64,000 bases of DNA from Ruminococcus sp. Its GTDB lineage: Bacteria > Bacillota > Clostridia > Oscillospirales > Ruminococcaceae. Location of the stretch: the NCBI GenBank assembly GCA_017470905.1, contig JAFUXL010000012.1, positions 1 through 64,000 on the forward strand. Direction: 5' to 3'. Shown piece by piece: positions 7,280 to 16,524 of the stretch. Under the pieces are notes generated by a model, which was not told the origin of the DNA, did no database searches, and saw only the letters and a program-made list of their open reading frames with translations. Each line of letters starts with the position of its first letter. Position 1 is the stretch's first letter. The position numbers and the translations under genes are program-made.

Positions 7280-9646
7280 ATGATAAAAAGAAGCTTTGCG
7301 GGACTGCTGGCAGGTATATGCGTTATTTCTGCATCTGCTCCCTGTGTTAATTCTTATGTCTCGAATGCGGAGGACGAGAATTATACGATGAATGTTTCAG
7401 TCAAACTCGACGGAACAAGAAAAGAAATAAGCCCCTATATCTACGGAGTGAACGAATTTGGCAATGCCGAAAATCTTAAAAATGTGACCGTGAACAATGT
7501 CCGTCAGGGCGGCAACAGATACACGGGCTACAACTGGGAAACCAACTGGTCAAATGCAGGCGAGGACTGGCTCCACAGCTCGGATACAAATATAGGCGAT
7601 GACACGGACGGAGCAGGCTATGCTCCCAGAAAGCTTTCCGAAACCTGTCAGAAATATAACATACCCTACAGAATTACCACGCTCCAGATGGCAGGATATG
7701 TTTCGGCAGACAAGGACGGTTCTGTAAAGGAAAATGAAATTGCACCGTCAGACCGCTGGAAGAAAGTGGCTTTCAGAAAGGACGGCGAACTCTCTCTCAC
7801 TCCCGATACAACGGACGATACGGTCTATATGGACGAATATGTAAATTACATCGTCAATACCCTCGGAGATGCAAAGTCCGAAACGGGTATTCAGGGCTAC
7901 AGCCTCGACAATGAGCCTGTACTCTGGAATGATACGCACCCGAGACTTCACCCCGAAGAGGTTACTAACAGCGAACTTGTTTCAAAGTCGATAGAGCTTG
8001 CAAAGGTGGTAAAGGAAATCGACCCCAATGCAGAGGTATTTGGCCCCGCTTTCTGGGGAATGTTACCCTGTATGCAGATTGGCGAGAACGGTAACGGCTT
8101 CACCGACCCCGACTGGCAGTCCGTCAAGAGCAATTATTTCTGGTATCTTGATTATTATCTCGACCAGATGGCAAAAGCCGGGGAGGAGGCAGGAACAAGG
8201 CTTCTCGATGTGGTTGACGTACACTACTACGCACAGGCAAATAATTTCAATGATGATGCGATTTTGCAGGCGGCAAGAAGTCTCTACGACCCCACCTACG
8301 CTGAGGACAGCTGGTTACAGCCGTGGGGCGGTCAGTACTTCCCGTTTATCACCAATATCAAGAAATCCATTGACAAGTACTATCCCGGAACGAAAATCGC
8401 AATATCGGAGTATAACCTCGGAAATATAGCCGATGAAAAGAACACGGGCAAATCTGTGGTTTCGGGTATCGCAGAGGCTGAGGCACTCGGCTGCTTTGCC
8501 GACAATGATGTATATTTCGCAACGTACTGGGGAACTCTTCCCGAGTGTCCTTATGTTGCGTCTGCTATAAATCTCTATACAAATTATGACGGCGAGGGCG
8601 CAGCCTTCGGAGATACACTCGTTGAGGCAGGCACGGAGGATTTATCGCTTGCAACGGCATATGCCGCAATAAACGGCGATGACGACACACAGGTTAATCT
8701 CGTGCTTTCAAACAAGGACAAGACAAGAACCGAGAACGCTGTCATAGATTTAAGCGGCACTTCAACGGAATACAAGAGCGCAGTAGTCTATGCAATCACA
8801 CAGGACAACAGCGATATTCATATCATCAGCGTGGACAACAGCGTTTCGGGAAATAAGGTCAGCGTTGAACTCCCTCCGCTTTCGGTTGCACAGATAGTGC
8901 TTTCCGATAAGGAGAGCGACAAGGAGGAATATGTTGCCCCCGATGTTACAACTAAAGAAGTCACATTCAGTTTCAGCGAACTCGAAAAGTCGGCTAACGG
9001 CTATCCCATGATACCGATTGAGGACGCAAAGGCTCTCAAAAAAGCCGTAATCAATTCAACCGCAAGCTGTACTTCAAATTCCTCATGGTACGGCGGCGGC
9101 GGCGGACTCTGCTTCAACAAGTTAAAGCTTGCGGACGGCAGTATCTCATGGGGTCAGAAGTCGTTCATGTACGGCGGCGGCACTCAGGATAATACAGTAA
9201 CCTTTGACGGAACATTCAATATACCCGTTGCAGGAACAGACAAGTCCGAAGTCCTCGATGCCGAAATAGGCGATACTTACATGGAATTTCAGGACTGGTG
9301 GAAGTCCTCAGCGGATGACGAAACAGGCGCAGACGTTTCTGTTACATACAATACCATTACGCTTTACTATGAATATGAAGGCTCTGCTCCCGATGATAAG
9401 CCCACAGATGATGATAAAACCGTATGGGGCGATGCGAATGTTGACGGCAATGTTACAATAAGCGATGCCGTGTCTATCCTCCAGAGTATCACAAATGCGG
9501 AAAAATATCCCCTCTCCGCACAGGGCGCAAAAAATGCCGATGTATACAACAACGGTGACGGCATTACAGGCAAGGACGCATCTGTTATTCAGCTTGTGGA
9601 CGCAGGTGCTTTAAAATTGGAAGAACTCCCTGTAAAGGGCGAATAA
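7280..9646 (+). CDS. Secreted GH44 beta-glucanase with C-terminal dockerin
   Basis: Cellulosomal glycoside hydrolase of family 44 (endoglucanase/xyloglucanase activities are known in the family). The 788-residue precursor has a signal peptide (basic start, hydrophobic core, about residues 1-30). The GH44 catalytic region spans about 38-555. Glu212 in the LDNEP motif is the likely acid/base and Glu377 in the ISEYN motif the likely nucleophile. Residues about 570-700 form a Gly/Trp-rich beta-sandwich-like module, probably carbohydrate binding; R. flavefaciens GH44 enzymes carry such modules. A type I-like dockerin with two calcium loops (DANVDGNVTISD and DVYNNGDGITGKD) occupies about 712-780. 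The ribosome site AGGAGG comes from array C. Confidence 0.93.
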   Translation: MIKRSFAGLLAGICVISASAPCVNSYVSNAEDENYTMNVSVKLDGTRKEISPYIYGVNEFGNAENLKNVTVNNVRQGGNRYTGYNWETNWSNAGEDWLHSSDTNIGDDTDGAGYAPRKLSETCQKYNIPYRITTLQMAGYVSADKDGSVKENEIAPSDRWKKVAFRKDGELSLTPDTTDDTVYMDEYVNYIVNTLGDAKSETGIQGYSLDNEPVLWNDTHPRLHPEEVTNSELVSKSIELAKVVKEIDPNAEVFGPAFWGMLPCMQIGENGNGFTDPDWQSVKSNYFWYLDYYLDQMAKAGEEAGTRLLDVVDVHYYAQANNFNDDAILQAARSLYDPTYAEDSWLQPWGGQYFPFITNIKKSIDKYYPGTKIAISEYNLGNIADEKNTGKSVVSGIAEAEALGCFADNDVYFATYWGTLPECPYVASAINLYTNYDGEGAAFGDTLVEAGTEDLSLATAYAAINGDDDTQVNLVLSNKDKTRTENAVIDLSGTSTEYKSAVVYAITQDNSDIHIISVDNSVSGNKVSVELPPLSVAQIVLSDKESDKEEYVAPDVTTKEVTFSFSELEKSANGYPMIPIEDAKALKKAVINSTASCTSNSSWYGGGGGLCFNKLKLADGSISWGQKSFMYGGGTQDNTVTFDGTFNIPVAGTDKSEVLDAEIGDTYMEFQDWWKSSADDETGADVSVTYNTITLYYEYEGSAPDDKPTDDDKTVWGDANVDGNVTISDAVSILQSITNAEKYPLSAQGAKNADVYNNGDGITGKDASVIQLVDAGALKLEELPVKGE

Positions 9647-9659
9647 TTATCATAACCGG

Positions 9660-10193
9660 ACGGAGTAAGGCGGTCCCGACGGAGAGCTTTCCGCCTCACT
9701 CCGCTATCTGAACCAGAGATATGCAATGCCCTACGGAGAGATAAAGGGACTGCTCACCGATATAGGCACGGAAGAGCTTGCGCATTTCGAGATGATTTCC
9801 GCAATACTCTATCAGCTTACGAGAGACCTTACTATTGACGAGATAAAGGAAAGCGGCTTTGACACGTATTTCGTTGACCATACAACGGGAATTTATCCCA
9901 TTGCCGCATCGGGTGCGCCGCTTACGGCAGCGTATTTCCAGTCAAAGGGCGATGTGATAACGGACATTCATGAAGATATGGCGGCGGAACAAAAGGCAAG
10001 AACCACCTATGACAATATTCTCCGTCTTGCAGACGACCCCGATGTCAGAGACCCGATAAAATTCCTGCGTGCGAGGGAGATTGTCCATTTCCAGAGGTTC
10101 GGCGAGGCACTGCGCATAGCACAGGATAATCTTAATTCAAAGAATTTCTATGCCTGCAACCCTGCTTTTGACAGAAACTGCGGAAAAAGATAA
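9660..10193 (+). pseudogene. cotJC: Decayed cotJC (manganese-catalase-like spore coat protein), 5'-truncated
   Basis: From about 9669 the frame encodes a strongly conserved CotJC sequence: GGPDGEL, then SLRYLNQRYAMPYGE, the ferritin-like metal site segment EELAHFEM, FVDHTTG, DIHEDMAAEQKARTTYD and a normal C-terminus ending CGKR. The family's first 35 or so residues are missing. The codon that should encode Tyr before GGPDG is TAA (9666-9668), and upstream sequence does not match. The first ATG in frame (9726) has no ribosome site and would delete part of the first helix. Its strand is opposite to that of cotJB and cotJA, which normally precede it in one operon. I read this as a pseudogene moved by rearrangement. 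Confidence 0.8.
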
Positions 10194-10224
10194 CTGACGT
10201 TATTGCAGAATAATATAAAAATGC

Positions 10225-10251
10225 TCCTGCCGCCGCCGCAGGCGGAGGGAG
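10225..10251. repeat. Family 2 GC hairpin (imperfect)
   Basis: Imperfect inverted repeat CTCCTGCCGCC/GGCGGAGGGAG with two mismatches, flanked by ATATAAAAATGC and by GGAGACAAAATA, which recur at other family 2 copies. Confidence 0.65.
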
Positions 10252-10270
10252 TTGGAGACAAAATAAAAAA

Positions 10271-10305
10271 TCCGTCCGATACATATCGGACGGATATATT
10301 TTTTA
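10271..10305 (+). terminator. Rho-independent terminator
   Basis: Perfect 10-bp stem TCCGTCCGAT/ATCGGACGGA with loop ACAT, then a T-rich tract. It follows the cotJC remnant. Confidence 0.85.
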
Positions 10306-10360
10306 TATATAAGGTCGAAAAACGACGAATTATGTCAGTGAATGTCAGTTATTTTCATGC

Positions 10361-10366
10361 TATAAT
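10361..10366 (+). promoter_or_regulatory. Possible -10 box before the small ORF at 10424
   Basis: TATAAT with a TGC two bases upstream (TGCTATAAT), close to an extended -10. No good -35 hexamer is present at the normal distance. Confidence 0.4.
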
Positions 10367-10423
10367 GTTATTGTCCATGAAGGGATTTTATGACTGGAAA
10401 TAAAAGACGAAAGGAGTGATATT

Positions 10424-10600
10424 ATGCTGACATTTCTCGCAAATAAGCTTATATCGGAGGGTACAATAATTGAAAGATACCTTGCGGTAAACGAGGACGG
10501 AAAGGAGGTATGCGCTTTTCATGTTGAATATGACGACTGTCAGTACATTGTGATAAGGCGCAAAAACGGAACAGCCGAGCTTGTGGCAAGAAAATTCTGA
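10424..10600 (+). CDS. Small hypothetical protein, 58 residues
   Basis: A short frame with an excellent ribosome site (AAAGGAGTG, 6 nt spacing) and a TATAAT box about 60 bp upstream. The product begins MLTFLANKLISEG and ends in VARKF; it is hydrophilic, predicted alpha then beta (a run YIVIRRKNG), and has two cysteines (residues 30 and 39). No signal peptide or membrane segment is visible. I do not recognise the family. Codon use matches the neighbouring genes and a complex hairpin follows its stop, both of which favour a real gene. Confidence 0.6.
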   Translation: MLTFLANKLISEGTIIERYLAVNEDGKEVCAFHVEYDDCQYIVIRRKNGTAELVARKF

Positions 10601-10616
10601 TTAATCCGCATTATCT

Positions 10617-10722
10617 GAAAAATTACCGGGGAAACTGCCGTTTCTGGTTTTTACGCATTATGCAGGGACGGCGGATTTCCCCTGTTTCTGTGTAACATGG
10701 ATACGGTAATTTTTTTTCATAC
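10617..10722. terminator. Branched hairpin between convergent genes, likely bidirectional terminator
   Basis: An outer stem AATTACCG/CGGTAATT encloses an inner stem of GGGGAAA and CTGCCGT paired with ACGGCG and TTTCCCC. T-runs follow on the + strand. It separates the small ORF from cotJB. The two-tier structure is larger than a normal terminator, so a small RNA cannot be excluded. Confidence 0.6.
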
Positions 10723-10733
10723 TGCCACATAGA

Positions 10734-10982
10734 CTATCTCCTTTCCCAAGGCCACGGGTCGTCAACCCATGCCCAGCGTTCGCTGTTATTGTTCTGCTCT
10801 GCGGTAAGAGAGCCGTATTTTGAGGTATATTCGTTTACGGCTTTATCTTTGTTTGCCCTGTACTGATTGAAAAGCGACAAGGCTCTGCGGCAGTTCGGGT
10901 GTGTGTCAAGATAGAGATTGAGTTCTTTAAGGGCGAAATCATACTTTTTAATGACGGCGAGGAGCCTGTTTTTTTCATTCAT
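10734..10982 (-). CDS. cotJB: Spore coat protein CotJB
   Basis: An 82-residue protein matching CotJB, a small inner spore-coat component. Recognisable features are the helical LLAVIKKYDFALKELNLYLD segment (read in parts), the DTHPNCRRAL motif and the acidic Trp-rich end WVDDPWPWE that marks the family. I choose the ATG at 10982, 8 nt after AGGAGG; one codon pair upstream (10988) is also an ATG. It overlaps the end of cotJA by 8 bp, so translation is probably coupled. In other spore formers cotJC follows directly; here it does not, and the remnant lies about 0.5 kb away on the other strand. Confidence 0.9.
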   Translation of the reverse strand: MNEKNRLLAVIKKYDFALKELNLYLDTHPNCRRALSLFNQYRANKDKAVNEYTSKYGSLTAEQNNNSERWAWVDDPWPWERR

Positions 10983-11223
10983 TCTCATAACCTCCTCCGA
11001 ACGGCAGGTCAAGCTCAGGGAAGAGCGTACCACGGTTTATGGCTTCATCTGCATCATAGACCTTTCCCCACTGCTGAAAAGGCACATATGCCATTGCAAG
11101 GGGGGTATTTTCGGGGAAACGTGATATTTCACGGTTAAATCCGTTCATTTCATCGGTCTGAAAAATATGGTTTTCACGTTCGTGATAAGAAAATACTGTA
11201 TCATCAAAGAGATTGATATTCAT
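10975..11223 (-). CDS. cotJA: Spore coat associated protein CotJA
   Basis: An 82-residue protein with the CotJA signature near its C-terminus: LAMAYVPFQQWGKVYD, then a TLFPELDLPF segment. The N-terminal 40 residues are variable and acidic. The ATG at 11223 follows AAAGGAGGA at a normal spacing. It is the first gene of a cotJA-cotJB pair. CotJ proteins act in the spore coat under mother-cell sigma control in Bacillus; I see no obvious sigma-E/K promoter here. Whether this organism still forms spores is doubtful given the broken cotJC. Confidence 0.88.
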   Translation of the reverse strand: MNINLFDDTVFSYHERENHIFQTDEMNGFNREISRFPENTPLAMAYVPFQQWGKVYDADEAINRGTLFPELDLPFGGGYENE

Positions 11224-11397
11224 TATATTCCTCCTTTCCATAAATCCGAAAAGGGTATATTTTCGGATATTACATATTATTCCCGTGCTGCCGGCAGTGT
11301 TACAGGTTAAAAAGCAATATTTCCCATACCTGCGGAGGGAGAGAATAAAGACAAAGTATTAAAAATTTTTAATATATTGCTTTTTTTTGCGCCGTTC

Positions 11398-11426
11398 TTG
11401 ACTTTTTCTGCGTACTGTGATATAAT
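11398..11426 (+). promoter_or_regulatory. leuS promoter
   Basis: TTGACT, 17 bp, TATAAT. The leader to the leuS start is only about 30 nt, too short for a T-box. Confidence 0.8.
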
Positions 11427-11463
11427 ATAGCGGTAAAAATCTTTTTTGAAAAGAGGAATTAAA

Positions 11464-13905
11464 ATGGGTAAATTACGCTACAGCAGCAGTATCGACTCCA
11501 AATGGCAGAAAAAATGGAAAGATACCGACCTTTATCATTTTGATGTAAATTCGGACAAGAAAAAAATATATCTCCTTGAGATGTTTTCATATCCCTCCGC
11601 AAGCAAGCTTCACATGGGTCACTGGTGGAATTACAGTCTCCCCGACAGCTGGGGACGCATGAAACGTATGCAGGGCTTCAATGTCTTTCACCCCATGGGC
11701 TTTGACGCTTTCGGACTTCCTGCCGAAAACTATGCCATAAAGACAGGCATTCACCCCAAGGACTCCACCAAAGAGAATATCGCCACTATGGAACAGCAGC
11801 TTGCATCTATCGGCTGTACCTATGACTGGTCACACGAGATTAAAACCTGCGACCCCTCATATTATAAATGGACGCAGTGGCTTTTCATTCAGCTTTATAA
11901 GCACGGTCTTGCATACAAGAAAGAGGCTCTTGTAAACTGGTGTCCGAAATGCAATACCGTTCTTGCCAACGAACAGGCTGCCGGCGGTATCTGCGAAAGA
12001 TGCGGAAGTACCGTGGAGCAGAGAAATATGAGCCAGTGGTTCTTCAAAATCACCGACTACGCCGAGGAACTCCTCAGCGGTCACGATAAGCTTGACTGGC
12101 CTGAACGTACAAAGAGCATACAGAAAAACTGGATAGGCAGAAGTACGGGTACGGAGGTTTCTTTCAGGGTTGAAAACTCCAAGGAGATTATTTCCGTATT
12201 CACAACAAGAGTTGATACCCTCATGGGACTTTCCTATATAGTACTCGCCCCCGAGTCTCCCCTTGCGCTTAAGCTTACCACCCCCGAACAGAAAGAAACT
12301 GTCGAGAATTACATCAAAGAGGCTATGAAAAAGAACGAAATCGAACGTTCAAGCACCTCAGCCGATTACGAAAAGACAGGCGTTTTCACAGGTTCTTACG
12401 CAGTACACCCCCTCACGGGAAAATCCGTTCAGGTATGGATAAGCGATTACGTTATCGCAAGCTACGGCACTGGTGCGGTTATGGCTGTTCCCGCACATGA
12501 CGAAAGAGATTTTGAATTTGCGACCAAATTCAATCTCCCGGTTAACAGGGTAATAACTGCCGGTGACGGCTCTGAAACGCTCCCGTTCTGCGAAAAGGGA
12601 ATATTAATCAACAGCGGCAAATATGACGGAATGGATTTTGTATCCGCAAAAAAGGCTATCACAGATGACCTCTCCGCTATCGGAATGGGCAGCGAAAAAG
12701 TAACCTATCGTTTAAGAGACTGGTCTGTTTCCCGTCAGAGATACTGGGGCTGTCCCATTCCCGTGATTTACTGCGACAAGTGCGGAGTTGTACCCGTACC
12801 CGAAGAGCAGCTTCCCGTTGAACTCCCCTATGATGTTGAATTTATGCCGACAGGAGAGTCGCCGCTCAAATCCTGTGAAGAATATGTAAATACGACTTGT
12901 CCGTGCTGCGGCGGAAAAGCCAAGAGAGAGACAGATACACTCGATACCTTCGTATGCTCCTCATGGTATCAGCTCCGCTATCCCGAAAATACAAGAGACG
13001 ATGTTCCTTTCGGCGAGGATACGGTCAATAAATTCATGCCCGTTGACAAATATGTCGGCGGTATCGAACACGCCGCAATGCATCTTCTCTATTGCAGATT
13101 TATATATAAGGCTCTCCGTGATATGGGCTATGTCAAGGGCGATGAACCCTATCCCTCACTCGTTCATCAGGGTGTAATCTTCGGACCCGACGGCGCAAGG
13201 ATGAGCAAGACCCGTGGAAATACCGTTGCCCCCGATGAATATGTAAGCAAGTACGGCTCGGATATTTTCAGGACATATCTTGCGTTCGGCTTTGAGTATA
13301 CCGCAGGCGGCGCATGGAAAGACAGCGGTATCGAGGGAATTTCAACATTCTTCAGAAGATTTACACGTATGATTGAGGCATTTATCGAAAATGAGAGCAG
13401 TCTCACGGGTACATCCGTAAATGAAGAAACTGACAGAGTGCGTCATCAGACAATAAAAGCCGTTACGAACGATGTCGAGGCTTTCCATTTCAACACGGCT
13501 ATCGCAAGACTTATGGAATTTGTAAATGCAATCATCAAATATCAGTCGGGCAGCGACAGAAATGCAGCCTTTGAGCGTTCGCTCATCGAGGACTTCATCA
13601 AGATGATAGGCATATTCGCTCCGCATTACGGTGAGGAACTCTGGGAGGCTATGGGAAATGAATACTCCCTCTTCAATCAGGAATGGTGCGTATGCGATGA
13701 GACAAAAATTGTCAGAAACGAATTTGAGGTTGCCGTTCAGGTCTGCGGCAAAATCAAGGATAAAATGATGGTCTCCGCAGACAGCAGTGAGGAGGAAATC
13801 AAGTCCGCCGCACTCGGTCTCGATAAAGTAAAGGCTTTCATCGGCGAAAAGCCCGTCAAGAAAGTAATCGTAATCAAAAACAGACTCGTCAACATAGTTG
13901 TGTAA
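11464..13905 (+). CDS. leuS: Leucyl-tRNA synthetase
   Basis: Class Ia synthetase that charges tRNA-Leu. The 813-residue protein has the HIGH-type motif HMGH at 50-53, a zinc-type cysteine cluster (CPKC...CERC, about 159-180), the CP1 editing domain with its TTRVDT threonine-rich region near 240-250, and the KMSKS-type loop RMSKT at 579-583. The start is the ATG at 11464 after AGAGGAAT; an in-frame ATG 18 nt earlier overlaps the ribosome site. The recombinase gene begins 11 bp after its stop, so the two probably share a transcript. Confidence 0.97.
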   Translation: MGKLRYSSSIDSKWQKKWKDTDLYHFDVNSDKKKIYLLEMFSYPSASKLHMGHWWNYSLPDSWGRMKRMQGFNVFHPMGFDAFGLPAENYAIKTGIHPKDSTKENIATMEQQLASIGCTYDWSHEIKTCDPSYYKWTQWLFIQLYKHGLAYKKEALVNWCPKCNTVLANEQAAGGICERCGSTVEQRNMSQWFFKITDYAEELLSGHDKLDWPERTKSIQKNWIGRSTGTEVSFRVENSKEIISVFTTRVDTLMGLSYIVLAPESPLALKLTTPEQKETVENYIKEAMKKNEIERSSTSADYEKTGVFTGSYAVHPLTGKSVQVWISDYVIASYGTGAVMAVPAHDERDFEFATKFNLPVNRVITAGDGSETLPFCEKGILINSGKYDGMDFVSAKKAITDDLSAIGMGSEKVTYRLRDWSVSRQRYWGCPIPVIYCDKCGVVPVPEEQLPVELPYDVEFMPTGESPLKSCEEYVNTTCPCCGGKAKRETDTLDTFVCSSWYQLRYPENTRDDVPFGEDTVNKFMPVDKYVGGIEHAAMHLLYCRFIYKALRDMGYVKGDEPYPSLVHQGVIFGPDGARMSKTRGNTVAPDEYVSKYGSDIFRTYLAFGFEYTAGGAWKDSGIEGISTFFRRFTRMIEAFIENESSLTGTSVNEETDRVRHQTIKAVTNDVEAFHFNTAIARLMEFVNAIIKYQSGSDRNAAFERSLIEDFIKMIGIFAPHYGEELWEAMGNEYSLFNQEWCVCDETKIVRNEFEVAVQVCGKIKDKMMVSADSSEEEIKSAALGLDKVKAFIGEKPVKKVIVIKNRLVNIVV

Positions 13906-13915
13906 CAAATATAAA

Positions 13916-14899
13916 ATGGCTAATTATAACAATGCGGACAATCCCGAATATATCAACGAATACCTCGTTCATCTGCGTGTCGTGAAAATGCTCTCGGAAA
14001 GGACAATTCAGGAGTATTATTTCGATACAAGGCTTTTCCTTAAATATATCCGTGCCGTGCAGACGGACACGGAGCTTGACATCGAGGAGATGAATATATC
14101 GGATATAACCGCCGATGACCTTAAAAAAATATCTGTTTCGGATATATATAATTTCATATTCTATACATCTGACGAGAGACAGAACAGGGAACGTGCAAGG
14201 TACAGGAAGGTGTCAGCACTGCGCAGTTTTTTCAAATATCTGACCAAGGTCGCACGCATTGTCGATACCGACCCCATGAAAGATATTGAAATGCCCTCGC
14301 CGAAATCCTCAATGCCGAAATTCCTTTCGCTCAACGAGAGTATGCGTCTGCTCAATGCCTCGAATAACAGCGACTCCGTGAGGAATTACTGCATTATAAC
14401 GCTTTTCCTCAACTGCGGTATGCGTCTGAGTGAGCTTGTCGGAATTAATGTAACCGATGTGGATTTTTACGAAAACCGCATGAGAGTACTCGGAAAGGGC
14501 AACAAGGAAAGAATGGTCTATCTGAACCATGCCTGTGTTGACTCCCTTAATAAATACCTCGATGTAAGGAACGAAAATCTGAAAGCGGAGCATGAACCTG
14601 CACTTTTCATAAGCAACAGGGGTACACGCATATCAAAGAGGAGAGTACAGCAGATTGTTGAGGAGACATTAAAGCTTGCAGGGCTTGACGGAAAGGGTCT
14701 TTCCACTCATAAGCTGCGCCATACTGCCGCTACCCTGATGTATCAGTACGGCGATGCGGACGTACTCACCCTCAAAGAACTGCTCGGACATTCAAGCACC
14801 GCAACAACGGAGATATATACACATATAAATGACGAAAGAGTGCGCAATGCAATCGAAAACAACCCCCTTGCAAACATAAACAAGCCAAAGGAAGAATAA
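13916..14899 (+). CDS. XerC/XerD-type tyrosine recombinase
   Basis: Site-specific recombinase of 327 residues, close in size and layout to chromosomal Xer proteins that resolve chromosome dimers. An N-terminal SAM-like DNA-binding domain (about 10-115) precedes the catalytic domain. Catalytic residues visible are Arg170 (GMRLSE), His265 and Arg268 (HKLR), His292 (LGHSS) and the nucleophile Tyr301 (EIYTH). It starts 11 bp after leuS and ends at a strong terminator. No integrase-type att repeats or phage genes are nearby, so a housekeeping Xer is more likely than a mobile-element integrase. Whether it is XerC, XerD or a single-Xer type cannot be settled here. Confidence 0.88.
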   Translation: MANYNNADNPEYINEYLVHLRVVKMLSERTIQEYYFDTRLFLKYIRAVQTDTELDIEEMNISDITADDLKKISVSDIYNFIFYTSDERQNRERARYRKVSALRSFFKYLTKVARIVDTDPMKDIEMPSPKSSMPKFLSLNESMRLLNASNNSDSVRNYCIITLFLNCGMRLSELVGINVTDVDFYENRMRVLGKGNKERMVYLNHACVDSLNKYLDVRNENLKAEHEPALFISNRGTRISKRRVQQIVEETLKLAGLDGKGLSTHKLRHTAATLMYQYGDADVLTLKELLGHSSTATTEIYTHINDERVRNAIENNPLANINKPKEE

Positions 14900-14900
14900 A

Positions 14901-14936
14901 AAAATCCCCCGTGCGTGACGGGGGATTTTATTGTTA
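14901..14936. terminator. Bidirectional terminator between xer and aspS
   Basis: Stem AATCCCCCGT/ACGGGGGATT (about 8-9 bp) flanked by A-runs on the left and T-runs on the right, between convergent genes. Confidence 0.85.
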
Positions 14937-14951
14937 ATCTGATTACATATG

Positions 14952-16286
14952 TCATGGAGTAAGTCTGTTGGGTCCTCTGAACAGGAACATAGCCTCTTTT
15001 ATGTGAAGTCCGAATATGAGCATGGTAAGCCTGTCTACGCCGAGACCGAAGCCGCCGTGAGGAGGACAGCCGTATCTGAAAAATTCAAGGTAGAATTTCA
15101 CGTCCTCTGCAAGACCCTTTTCCTCTGCCTGAGCCTTTAAGATTTCATAGCGGTGTTCACGCTGTGCGCCCGTGGTTATCTCAACGCCTCTCCAGATGAG
15201 GTCATAGCCCATGGGTATGCCGTTTTCGTCTCTCATATGGTAGAACGCTCTCTTTTCTGCTCCGAAGTCCGTAACGAAGAGAAATTCGTGGTTATAGTGT
15301 TTCTTTACCCATTCATAGCTTAATCTCTCTGCGTCCGTTGTCAAATCGTTCTTTTCGGAGTCGTCAACGGTATAGCCAAATTCTTCTTCAAGGGCTTTAT
15401 AGAGGTCGGCAAGCTTTATCACGGGGAAGGGCGTTTCGGGGACGATTACCTCTGTGCCGAAAAGCTCCTTTATCTGTTCGCCGTACTGCTCCTTAACGGC
15501 GGAGAGCATATGTTTAAGAAGCTCCTCTTCCATTTTCATTACGTCCTTGTGGGAGGTTATGTAGCTGAATTCGAGGTCAAAGCCCGTAAATTCGGTTGTA
15601 TGCTTGCTGGTGTAGGATTTTTCGGCACGGAAAACGGGTCCCACTTCAAAAATTCTCTCAAAACCGCCTGCCATAGCCATCTGCTTGTAAAACTGGGGGC
15701 TTTGTGCGAGGTATGCGTTTCTGTCGAAATATTTTACTTCAAAGACATTCGCACCGCTTTCGCTTGCCGCACCTATAAGCTTGGGGGTATGTATTTCGAT
15801 GAATTTTCTGTCTAGCAGGAACTGACGCATAGCATTCACCATGACGGTCTGAACCTTGAACATAAGCTGATTTTCGTCCGTTCTCAAATCAATCCAGCGG
15901 TAATCTATTCTCTGGTCGATGCTTGAACGCTCGACAGCGGCTTTTTTCTTGGTTGCAGGAATGTCCTTTCTTGCGATAGGGAGAGCGTCCGCAATGCTCT
16001 CGATGATTATTTCATCGGGTACGATGTCGATGCCGCCAAGCTTGACATAATCGTCCTCTCTTACAGTGCCGGTAACCGTTATAACGGAGTCGCCCGTTAT
16101 TTTTTCGAGGGTATCGCAAAGTTCGGGTTTAAGCTCTTTTTCGACAGTAATCTGAACCTTGCCCGTTATGTCCTTTACGACAATGAAAGCCATTTTTCTG
16201 CTGTTCCTGAAATTTTCGACAAAGCCCTGAACCTTGATTTTTTCGCCGATAAAATTTCTTATATCGGAAATATATGTTTTTTCCAT
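14952..16286 (-). CDS. aspS: Archaeal-type aspartyl-tRNA synthetase
   Basis: Class IIb synthetase of 444 residues. The N-terminal OB-fold (about 1-110) binds the anticodon. Motif 2 reads VGPVFRAEKS and motif 3 GFGLGVDRLTM, ending in the RGPNRLTP type seen in archaeal and eukaryotic AspRS. It lacks the GAD insertion that makes the usual bacterial AspRS about 590 residues long. Enzymes of this short class are often non-discriminating and also make Asp-tRNA-Asn for the GatCAB route, but I cannot tell from this sequence. An AsnRS is the main alternative; motif 3 and the C-terminus favour AspRS. ATG at 16286 with an AAGGAG site and its own consensus promoter. Confidence 0.85.
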   Translation of the reverse strand: MEKTYISDIRNFIGEKIKVQGFVENFRNSRKMAFIVVKDITGKVQITVEKELKPELCDTLEKITGDSVITVTGTVREDDYVKLGGIDIVPDEIIIESIADALPIARKDIPATKKKAAVERSSIDQRIDYRWIDLRTDENQLMFKVQTVMVNAMRQFLLDRKFIEIHTPKLIGAASESGANVFEVKYFDRNAYLAQSPQFYKQMAMAGGFERIFEVGPVFRAEKSYTSKHTTEFTGFDLEFSYITSHKDVMKMEEELLKHMLSAVKEQYGEQIKELFGTEVIVPETPFPVIKLADLYKALEEEFGYTVDDSEKNDLTTDAERLSYEWVKKHYNHEFLFVTDFGAEKRAFYHMRDENGIPMGYDLIWRGVEITTGAQREHRYEILKAQAEEKGLAEDVKFYLEFFRYGCPPHGGFGLGVDRLTMLIFGLHIKEAMFLFRGPNRLTP

Positions 16287-16319
16287 TTTTACTGCTCCTT
16301 AAATAATATACTATTGCAT

Positions 16320-16348
16320 ATTATAACAGAAAAATATTATTTTGTCAA
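16320..16348 (-). promoter_or_regulatory. aspS promoter
   Basis: On the reverse strand TTGACA, 17 bp, TATAAT: a full consensus promoter about 30 nt before the start codon. No room for a T-box leader. Confidence 0.85.
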
Positions 16349-16383
16349 TCGCAAAACCGACAAAATATATTTTTTATTTACAA

Positions 16384-16445
16384 ACGGGCATTTTATAAAA
16401 ATTTTTATGTTTTTCTTTGTTCCCTCGCCTGCGGCGGGGGAACAG
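16384..16445 (-). repeat. Family 2 element, reverse orientation
   Basis: GC hairpin at 16419-16443 (stem GTTCCCTCGCC/GGCGGGGGAAC, one mismatch) with the AT-rich tail (GGGCATTTTATAAAAATTTT) on its left, so it reads toward aspS. The gap 16287-16603 otherwise holds only the aspS and ABC-transporter promoters. Confidence 0.75.
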
Positions 16446-16524
16446 TATTTTTATTATGCTGATTTGTATATTGCTTTTCGTGTCGGATATATTGTGAAAG
16501 CTTTGTGAAAACATGACAAAGCGA

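Noticed and set aside
10203..10403. 66-codon frame between the cotJC remnant and the small ORF
   Set aside because: It runs through a family 2 hairpin and a terminator and has no ribosome site.
11224..11463. T-box leader before leuS
   Set aside because: The promoter at 11398-11426 leaves only about 30 nt of leader. aspS likewise has a short leader.
13916..14899. Integrase of an integrated element
   Set aside because: No phage or conjugation genes, no att-like repeats and an operon-like link to leuS; a housekeeping Xer fits better.
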